NCBI RefSeq assembly: GCF_002149035.1
Contig: NZ_NGFP01000080.1
Span: 1 to 33,838 of the forward strand
Direction: 5' to 3'
DNA length: 33,838 nucleotides
DNA from: Streptosporangium minutum
GTDB lineage: Bacteria; Actinomycetota; Actinomycetes; Streptosporangiales; Streptosporangiaceae
Below, one piece after another: positions 5,791-12,125 of this stretch; position 1 is the stretch's first letter; each line of letters begins with the position of its first letter. The notes beneath the pieces are model-generated. The model was not told the DNA's origin and did not search any database. It saw only the letters and a list, made by a program, of their open reading frames with translations. Both the position numbers and the translations under genes were made by a program.

Positions 5791-8052
5791 GTGAACGGAT
5801 ATTCCAGGCGATTATTTCTGCAGCTCAGCGGGGTCGCCACCGTTGGAACGCTGATCCGGCCGCCTTCCGCGCATGCGGAGGAGGATCCCTTCGCCCTGCT
5901 GCGCCGCCGGTGGCGGGACGTGACGGCGGGGTCGGGATTCGACGCGGCGGCCGAACCGTACCGGACCCGGCTCGCGGAGCTGGGGACGGCGGCGGCCGGA
6001 TACCGGGACACCATGGCGCCCGCCGGCGCGTCGCTCTGGCCCGATCTGGCGTTCCCCTCCTTCACCGCCACCCCGGCGCGGCTGCGGACCATGGCCCGCG
6101 CGTACGCCCTGCCGGGGACCGGTCTGACCGGTGACGCGGACCTGGCCGCGACCGTCGCCGCCGGCGTCGACCACTACCGGCGGCGGGTGTACGCCGCGGG
6201 CGCGGACCCGGCCGGCAACTGGTGGAACTGGCAGATCGGCACCCCCAGAAGGCTCCTCGACGCGGCCGTGCTGATCGGTCCGCACCTGGCGGACCGGCAG
6301 AGCAGGGCGCTGGGCGACGCGGTGGACCACTTCCTCCCCGAGTGCCGCCTGAACGACTACAGCGGCACCAGCACCGGGGCCAACCGGGTGGACCTGTGCA
6401 CGGTGACGCTGCTGCGCGCCATCCTCAGGTCCGACCCGGCGAAGGCCGCGCTGGCCGCCTCGGCCCTCTCCCCGGTCTTCCCCTACGTCTCCGAGGGAGA
6501 CGGGATCTACCGGGACGGCTCGTTCGTCCAGCACACGTCCGTCCCCTACCAGGGCGGGTACGGGGCGGTGATGCTGTCCGGTCTCGCGACGCTGTTCGCG
6601 GTGCTGCGCGGCTCGCGGTGGGAGGTCACGGACCCGGACCGGCAGATCGTCTTCGACACCGTCGAGAGGTCGTTCGCGCCGGTCGTCCACGACGGCTTCT
6701 GCATGGACCTCGTCAGCGGCCGCGGGATCGGCAGGGAGCCCTACGGTGACCACAGGCGGGGACGCGGGATCGCCTCCTCGATCCTGCTGCTGGGGGACGC
6801 GGCCTCCGCCGCCGAGCGGGCCCGCTGGCAGGGCATGGTGAAGGGGTGGGCGCTGCGGGACACCTGCGCCCCCATGCTCGGGGCGGCCGAGAGGAGCGAC
6901 CTGGGGTTCCACGCCCGCCTCGCCGCGGTCCTGGACGACGACGCGATCCCCGCGGCGGACGAGCCCGCCGGGCACCGGCTGCTGGCGATGAGCGCCCGCG
7001 CCGTCCATCGCAGGCCGGGCTGGTGCGCGGGGCTCAGCATGGCCTCCCACCGGATCGGCCACTACGAGCACGGCAACGGCGAGAACCTCCGAGGCTGGCA
7101 CACCGGCTCGGGAATGCTCTACTGGTGGGGCGAGGGCCACGGCGACCAGTACTCCGACTCCTTCTGGGCCACCGTCGACCCCTACCGCCTGCCGGGCACG
7201 ACCGTCTCCACCCGGCGGCTGGCCGACGGCGCCGGCGAGGGGTGGGGCGACACCTGCCCGCCGGGCCGCTGGGTGGGCGGCGCCACCGACGGCACGTACG
7301 CGACGGTCGGCCAGCACCTGAACGGCTTCGAGAGCACGATGGAGGCTTTCAAGTCGTGGTTCTTCCTCGACGACGCGGTGGTCTGCCTGGGCGCCGCGAT
7401 CACCAGCCAGGACGGCGTCCCGGTCGAGACCGTCGTGGACAACCGCAGGACCGACGCGTTCCTCACCGTGGACGACAGGGCGGGCTGGGCACACCTGGAG
7501 GGACACGGCGGCTACGTGGTGCCCTGCGCCCGCCTGCACACGCTGCGCGAGGAACGCGCCGGCGGCCCGGAGCCGGTCACCCGGAGCTATGTGACGCTCT
7601 GGCTCGACCACGGCGTCGACCCCGGCTCGGCCGGTTACGTCTACCTGCTCCTGCCGGGTGCGAGCCTGGCGCGGACCCGGGCCCGCGCCGCCGACCCCGG
7701 CTGGGCGCGCGTGGTCGCCAACACCGCCCGCCAGCAGGGTGTCCGGGTCCCGTCGCTCGGGATCACCGCCGTGAACTTCTGGAACGACGGAGCCGCCGGC
7801 GGCCTGGCCGCCTCCGCCCCGTGCGCGGTCCTCGTCAGGGAGAGCGGCGACGGCACGGCCACGCTGACCGTGTCGGACCCCCGGCGCGACCTGAGCGGGC
7901 TGACCGTGACCTGGGACCGGCCGGTGACCGAGGTGCTCCGCGGGCACCCCCTCCTGGCGGGCGCCGCGACCGGCGCGAAGCTCACGCTCGCCTTCGGGCG
8001 GCTGTCGGACCGGGGCGGCAGTTCCAAGACGGTCACCGTGCGGCTCGGCTGA
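5791..8052 (+). CDS. Secreted polysaccharide lyase family 8 (hyaluronate/chondroitin/xanthan lyase type)
   Basis: A 753-aa exported lyase that would cleave uronate-containing polysaccharides by beta-elimination. The N-terminus SRRLFLQLSGVATVGTL ending in AHA is a Tat signal. The alpha/alpha-toroid carries the PL8 catalytic pattern: NWWNWQIG, Asn in STGANRVDLC, and His and Tyr nine residues apart in DGSFVQHTSVPYQGGYG. The central beta-domain follows (YWWGEGHGDQYSDSFWATVDPYRLPGTTV), then the C-terminal beta region. GTG 5791 is preferred because it places the twin arginines near the N-terminus. GTG 5698, right behind a GGAGG, is an alternative that adds 31 residues. Codon 5812-5814 is TTA, rare in such genomes, suggesting bldA-tRNA dependence. 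Substrate within PL8 cannot be told from the sequence alone. Confidence 0.9.
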   Translation: MNGYSRRLFLQLSGVATVGTLIRPPSAHAEEDPFALLRRRWRDVTAGSGFDAAAEPYRTRLAELGTAAAGYRDTMAPAGASLWPDLAFPSFTATPARLRTMARAYALPGTGLTGDADLAATVAAGVDHYRRRVYAAGADPAGNWWNWQIGTPRRLLDAAVLIGPHLADRQSRALGDAVDHFLPECRLNDYSGTSTGANRVDLCTVTLLRAILRSDPAKAALAASALSPVFPYVSEGDGIYRDGSFVQHTSVPYQGGYGAVMLSGLATLFAVLRGSRWEVTDPDRQIVFDTVERSFAPVVHDGFCMDLVSGRGIGREPYGDHRRGRGIASSILLLGDAASAAERARWQGMVKGWALRDTCAPMLGAAERSDLGFHARLAAVLDDDAIPAADEPAGHRLLAMSARAVHRRPGWCAGLSMASHRIGHYEHGNGENLRGWHTGSGMLYWWGEGHGDQYSDSFWATVDPYRLPGTTVSTRRLADGAGEGWGDTCPPGRWVGGATDGTYATVGQHLNGFESTMEAFKSWFFLDDAVVCLGAAITSQDGVPVETVVDNRRTDAFLTVDDRAGWAHLEGHGGYVVPCARLHTLREERAGGPEPVTRSYVTLWLDHGVDPGSAGYVYLLLPGASLARTRARAADPGWARVVANTARQQGVRVPSLGITAVNFWNDGAAGGLAASAPCAVLVRESGDGTATLTVSDPRRDLSGLTVTWDRPVTEVLRGHPLLAGAATGAKLTLAFGRLSDRGGSSKTVTVRLG

Positions 8053-8084
8053 GTCCCGTCTCGCGGGCGGGCCGCCGTGGCCGG

Positions 8085-9611
8085 TCAGATCACTTCGAAG
8101 TCGGCCATCATCGCCATGTCCTCGTGTTCGAGGTTGTGGCAGTGCAGCATGTAGCGGCCCCGGTATCCCTCGAAGCGGACCAGGACGTCGACGACCTCGT
8201 ACGGCCGAACGTCGACGGTGTCCTTCCAGCCCGCGTCCGTCGCGGCGGGCGGCCTGCCGCCGCGTGACAGCACCTGGAAGTGCGCCAGGTGGACGTGCAC
8301 GGGGTGATGGAAGTCGCTGGTGAACCGCCACACCTCGGTGGTGTTCAGCCGTGGCCTGGCCAGCGGGCTGCCGGGCCGGAACGGCCGCCCGTTGATCGTC
8401 CAGGCCGCTCCGCCGCCCTGTCCGCTCATGCGGAAGTCGAAGACCCGCGTGGCCACGGCTCCGGACCGGTCGGGAGGGTCGATCCGGGACAACCGCCTGG
8501 GCACCGCGCTGTCGTCCTTCGCCTTACGGGCGACGCGGAACCGCATCACGTCGCGCGTCGATCCGGCGCCCAGGGTGTTGACCAGCGTCACCTCGGCGCC
8601 GACGGGGTAGCCGGAGAAGTCCACGACCACGTCGAACCGCTCGGCCGGCGCGATGGTGATCGCCTCGTGGGTCACCGGGGCGGCCAGCAGCCCGAGGTCG
8701 CTGCCGACCTGGACGAACCTGCCGCCGGGCGTCAGCGCGAGGCGGTAGCGGCGGGCGTTGGAGGCGTTGAGCAGCCGCAGCCGGTAGCGGGCGGCGTCCA
8801 CCTCGGCCACCGGCCAGGGGGCGCCGTTGACCAGGATCACGTCGCCCTCGACGCCTTCCATGAAGTCCTCCTCCACCCCCGCCTTGACCAGCAGGCTCGG
8901 GTCCACCTCCGGGTAGCGGAACGCGCCGTCCTCCTCGAAGGACCGGTCGCAGATCATCAGCGGGAGGTCCCGCGCGCCCTTCGGCAGCGGCAGCGCGTCG
9001 TCCTCGTCGTCGCGGACCAGCAGGAAGCCGGCCAGGCCACGCCAGACCTGCGGGGCGGTGAAGTCCATCCGGTGGTCGTGGTACCAGAGCGTGGCGGCCC
9101 GCTGGTCCAGCGGGTAGACGTAGTCCCTGGCCCCGGAGTGGAAGGTCCACTGCGACAGGTCGTGGCCGGCGTGCGCGCCGGGCGGCGGCCGGAACCCCCT
9201 GCCCTCGGCCACCACCAGGTCCGTGGGGTAGCCGTCGGAGCCGGGCGGGGTGACCCCGCCGTGCAGGTGCGTGGAGGTTGGCACGGGCAGCTCGTTGCGG
9301 ACCCGGATGACGGTACGGCCGGCGCGGCGCAGGTCGAAGGTGGGGCCGGGGAAGGTGCCGCCGTATCCCCAGATCTCCGTCGTCGTGCCCGGGATGATCT
9401 CCACCCGGGCCGCGCGCTGGACCACCTCGTAGTGGCCTGGCCGTACGGGAACGGCGGTCTCGGGGACGGGGAGCGGCACGGTGAACGGCGCGGGCGGCGC
9501 CAGCGCGCTGGCCAGGGTCTGGCCGGCGGTCTCGGTGGCCCGCGTCCCGCATCCGGCGACGGCGAGCCCGGTGCCGCCGAGCATGCCGAGGAAGCCCCGC
9601 CGGGAGATCAC
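8085..9611 (-). CDS. CotA-like multicopper oxidase, Tat-exported lipoprotein
   Basis: A 508-aa three-cupredoxin-domain oxidase of the CotA/bilirubin oxidase type. The four copper motifs are intact: HLHGG (115-119), WYHDH (176-180), HPVHVH in the third domain, and HCHNLEHEDMAMM (490-502), with Cys491, His496 and axial Met501 as the type 1 site, as in CotA. The leader SRRGFLGMLGGTGLAVAGC is a twin-arginine signal with a lipobox, so the protein is probably anchored outside the membrane. Such enzymes oxidise phenols, bilirubin-like compounds, Cu(I) or Mn(II) and reduce oxygen to water. GTG 9611 overlaps the stop of the upstream membrane gene by 4 bp, showing translational coupling. The divergent two-component genes could control it. 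Confidence 0.93.
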   Translation of the reverse strand: MISRRGFLGMLGGTGLAVAGCGTRATETAGQTLASALAPPAPFTVPLPVPETAVPVRPGHYEVVQRAARVEIIPGTTTEIWGYGGTFPGPTFDLRRAGRTVIRVRNELPVPTSTHLHGGVTPPGSDGYPTDLVVAEGRGFRPPPGAHAGHDLSQWTFHSGARDYVYPLDQRAATLWYHDHRMDFTAPQVWRGLAGFLLVRDDEDDALPLPKGARDLPLMICDRSFEEDGAFRYPEVDPSLLVKAGVEEDFMEGVEGDVILVNGAPWPVAEVDAARYRLRLLNASNARRYRLALTPGGRFVQVGSDLGLLAAPVTHEAITIAPAERFDVVVDFSGYPVGAEVTLVNTLGAGSTRDVMRFRVARKAKDDSAVPRRLSRIDPPDRSGAVATRVFDFRMSGQGGGAAWTINGRPFRPGSPLARPRLNTTEVWRFTSDFHHPVHVHLAHFQVLSRGGRPPAATDAGWKDTVDVRPYEVVDVLVRFEGYRGRYMLHCHNLEHEDMAMMADFEVI

Positions 9612-10015
9612 GCCGTCCCCCGCCAGGTCCAGGCGGTCATCACCGCGGAGGCGCCGAAGACGGCCACGCCGAGCGGGAAGTGCGCGGCGATGACACGCTC
9701 CTGTCCCAGCACGATCTGCAGCAGCTCGGCGGCCACGAGCGCCGTGCTCGCCAGGGCCGGCCACAGGGGGCCCCTTCCGGGACGCCACAGCAGGATCGCG
9801 GACACGAGCTGCACGTACAGCATGGCGTGGGTGAACCCGCCGTTGCCACGGTGCCAGGTGAGCATGTCCACGTCGCCGGTGACGAACAGGCCGGCCAGGA
9901 CCGCCTGCCCGAGCACACCGAGAAGGTGGAGGGTGGCGCCGGAACGTAACGACCAGACGATCCAGCCGGGGGCACGCGTCCGGTGGACGGTGGAGGGGAG
10001 GCTCATGGGCACCAT
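9608..10015 (-). CDS. Four-helix membrane protein, DUF6220-like
   Basis: A 135-aa protein with about four hydrophobic helices (ATLHLLGVLGQAVLAGLFVTG, FTHAMLYVQLVSAILLW, LWPALASTALVAAELLQIVL, FPLGVAVFGASAVMTAW). Histidines at helix ends (TLHLLG, GGFTHAML, AAHFPLG) resemble DUF6220 proteins, which look like small haem-binding membrane proteins; haem binding here is inference. It is the first gene of an operon with the multicopper oxidase, stop and start overlapping by 4 bp. It may be an electron-transfer or anchoring partner of the oxidase. ATG 10015 is used; ATG 10006 is equally possible. Confidence 0.78.
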   Translation of the reverse strand: MVPMSLPSTVHRTRAPGWIVWSLRSGATLHLLGVLGQAVLAGLFVTGDVDMLTWHRGNGGFTHAMLYVQLVSAILLWRPGRGPLWPALASTALVAAELLQIVLGQERVIAAHFPLGVAVFGASAVMTAWTWRGTA

Positions 10016-10063
10016 GCTGGCGCGCTCGATCCGGGAGGTCGTCCTCCCCCGGGCGGCCCCGCG

Positions 10064-10125
10064 CCGTACATCCCAGGGTGTACGGCGGGCCTGCGGGACA
10101 CGGGATGTACGACCGTGGGTGTAGG
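10064..10125. promoter_or_regulatory. Palindrome plus direct half-sites between divergent operons
   Basis: A 22-bp near-perfect palindrome at 10064-10085 has arms CCGTACA and TGTACGG around TCCCAGGG. Two further half-sites follow in direct orientation: GGGATGTACG (10102-10111) and GGGTGTAGG (10117-10125). The first CGTACATCCC (10065-10074) also pairs perfectly with 10102-10111. The set lies in the 168-bp gap between the oxidase operon and the kinase operon. NarL-type regulators often bind such repeated half-sites, so it is a candidate operator for the adjacent response regulator. Confidence 0.6.
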
Positions 10126-10183
10126 CACGACCTCATCCACCCGCGTGTCGGCCCGGCCGGCCCGGTGGCCTACCGTTTCAGAG

Positions 10184-11311
10184 ATGAACAACCGGAAGAT
10201 CGATGCGCTGGTCACGGCGGCCGTGCTGACTCTGGGTGTCGCGGGCACGTACGGCAGGCTGTCCTCCTCGGGCATGCCCGAGCGCTCCTTGGACCCGCTC
10301 GGCCTGTCGTTGCTCGTGATATCGGCGGTGTCCCTCGTCTTCCGGCGTACCGCACCGGTGTGGACCGGGGTGGTCGCGGTGGGGTGCGGCATCGCCTACT
10401 ACGGTGCGGGATATCCGGGCATCTTCGCCGCCGCGCCCGCCCTGATCGCGATCTACACGGCGACGACCCTGGGGCGCCGGCGCCTGGCGATCGTGCTGGC
10501 CGTGGCGCTGGCCGGGGGGATCGGCGTCCTCGTCGCGCTCGCCGACACCGATCCGGAGCCCGGCGGCCTCAGCCTGCTCAGCGGCTGGCTGGTGGCGATG
10601 GTGGTGATCGGCGAGATGGTCAGGAACCGCCGCGCCTACCTGCACGAGGTGGAGCAGCGGGCGGTCGAGGCCGAGCGCACCCGGGACGAGGCGGCGCTGC
10701 GCCGGGCGGGCGAGGAGCGGCTGTGGATCGCCCAGGAACTGCACGACACGCTCACCCACGCCATCTCGGTCATCAACGTCCAGGCGGCGGTGGCGACGCA
10801 CCTGCTGGACCGCAGGCCGGAACAGGCACGCGAGGCACTGGCCGCGATCAAGGAATCCGGCCACGAGGCCATGAACGAACTCCGCGCCACGCTGGGCGTG
10901 CTCCGGCAGGCGGACACCGGTGATCCCGCGACGGGACTCTCCCGGCTGCCCGGGCTGGTGGCCAGAGCGGAGGCGGTGGGCCTGCCGGTGCGGGTCACCG
11001 TGGTGGGCGACGCCGGCACGCTTCCGCCGGACGTCGACCGGGCGGCCTATCGCATCGCGCAGGAGGCGTTCACCAACGTGCTGCGCCACGCCGGCCCCGC
11101 GTCGATCACGCTGACGACCGAATACCGTCCCGGGACGGTCGTGTTGCGGGTGGCGGACGACGGGCGGTCGGACGCGACGGCCGCGGAGCAGGGGATGGGG
11201 ATCATCGGCATGCGGGAGCGCGCGCTGGCTGTGGGCGGGTCCCTGACGGCGGGACCGCGCCCGGAGGGCGGGTTCGAGGTCCTGGCCGAGCTGCCGCTGG
11301 TGAGCCCGTGA
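10184..11311 (+). CDS. NarL-type sensor histidine kinase
   Basis: A 375-aa kinase with several N-terminal transmembrane helices (about residues 8-144) and almost no extracellular domain, typical of intramembrane-sensing actinobacterial kinases. The dimerisation domain HisKA_3 contains the phospho-acceptor His187 in RLWIAQELHDTLTHAIS. The HATPase domain shows AYRIAQEAFTNVLRHA (N box), VADDGR and GMGIIGMRERA (G boxes). It overlaps the response regulator gene by 4 bp. ATG 10184 is chosen because the membrane segment begins right after it; longer in-frame starts would read through the palindrome array. The signal is unknown; cell-envelope or redox/copper stress is suggested only by the divergent oxidase operon. 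Confidence 0.93.
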   Translation: MNNRKIDALVTAAVLTLGVAGTYGRLSSSGMPERSLDPLGLSLLVISAVSLVFRRTAPVWTGVVAVGCGIAYYGAGYPGIFAAAPALIAIYTATTLGRRRLAIVLAVALAGGIGVLVALADTDPEPGGLSLLSGWLVAMVVIGEMVRNRRAYLHEVEQRAVEAERTRDEAALRRAGEERLWIAQELHDTLTHAISVINVQAAVATHLLDRRPEQAREALAAIKESGHEAMNELRATLGVLRQADTGDPATGLSRLPGLVARAEAVGLPVRVTVVGDAGTLPPDVDRAAYRIAQEAFTNVLRHAGPASITLTTEYRPGTVVLRVADDGRSDATAAEQGMGIIGMRERALAVGGSLTAGPRPEGGFEVLAELPLVSP

Positions 11312-11970
11312 TCCGGGTGCTGCTGGCCGACGACCAGCCGCTGATCCGCGCGGGCTTCCGGGCCCTGCTCGACTGCGAGGACGACATCGAGGTGGTCGGT
11401 GAGGCCGGGAACGGCGGCGAGGCCGTCGAGCTCTGCAGGGAGCTGCGGCCGGAAGTGGCGCTGCTGGATGTCAGGATGCCCCTGCTCGACGGGATCCAGG
11501 CCACCCGGAAGATCGGCTCGGACCCCGAGCTGAACACGGTACGCGTGGTGATCCTGACCAACTACGCCCTTGACGAATACGTCTTCGCCGCCCTCCGCGC
11601 GGGGGCCGCCGGCTTCCTGCTCAAGGACATCGAGCCCGTCGAACTGCTGCAGTCGGTCCGCGTGGCGGCCCGCGGCGACGCGCTGCTGTCGCCCTCGGTC
11701 ACCCGGCGGCTGATCGAGGAGTACGTCTCCACCCCGCCCAGGCCGGTGGCCGGCCCCGGCCTGGAACGGCTGACCGGACGGGAAGGCGAGGTGCTGCGGC
11801 TGGTGGCGGCCGGGATGTCCAACGAGGAGATCGCCGGGCATCTGGTCATCAGCCACGCGACCGTCAAGACCCACGTCAGCCGTACGATGACCAAGCTGGG
11901 GGCCCGTGATCGGGCCCAGCTCGTCGTCTTCGCCTACGAGTCGGGGCTGGTCACTCCGGGCAGCCGCTAG
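11308..11970 (+). CDS. NarL/LuxR-family response regulator
   Basis: A 220-aa two-domain regulator. The receiver domain (1-120) has Asp8-Asp9, phospho-acceptor Asp54 in LLDVRMP, Thr in VVILTNY and Lys in GFLLKD. The C-terminal GerE-type HTH is LTGREGEVLRLVAAGMSNEEIAGHLVISHATVKTHVSRTMTKLGARDRAQLV. It starts at GTG 11308, sharing GTGA with the kinase stop, so the two proteins are co-translated and form a cognate pair. A likely target is the palindrome cluster upstream of the kinase gene, shared with the divergent oxidase operon. Confidence 0.95.
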   Translation: MIRVLLADDQPLIRAGFRALLDCEDDIEVVGEAGNGGEAVELCRELRPEVALLDVRMPLLDGIQATRKIGSDPELNTVRVVILTNYALDEYVFAALRAGAAGFLLKDIEPVELLQSVRVAARGDALLSPSVTRRLIEEYVSTPPRPVAGPGLERLTGREGEVLRLVAAGMSNEEIAGHLVISHATVKTHVSRTMTKLGARDRAQLVVFAYESGLVTPGSR

Positions 11971-11972
11971 CC

Positions 11973-11997
11973 CCCGGCGGGTGCTTCTCGCGCCGGG
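11973..11997 (+). terminator. Probable terminator hairpin after the two-component operon
   Basis: CCCGGCG (11973-11979) and CGCCGGG (11991-11997) form a 7-bp stem with an 11-nt loop immediately behind the TAG stop at 11970. No U tract follows, as is common in GC-rich actinomycetes. Confidence 0.5.
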
Positions 11998-12125
11998 AGC
12001 GCCGCGGCAATGGCCGGCCCGGCACGAGGTCCCGACGATAGTGACTTTTGTGGCATTAGGGACTTAAATATCGCGTGATTACGGCGGGAACTTAATGGCG
12101 GGGCCGGTGGCTGGATGCGGAGCGG

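Noticed and set aside
5812..8331. Long minus-strand open frame opposite the polysaccharide lyase
   Set aside because: It is a shadow of the high-GC coding strand; composition is Arg/Gly/Pro-rich and it runs into the oxidase gene's territory.
12046..12070. DosR-box-like sequence upstream of the LAL gene
   Set aside because: Only half of the consensus (TTAGGGACTTAA) is present; the second half-site does not match, and no DosR-type regulon genes are adjacent.
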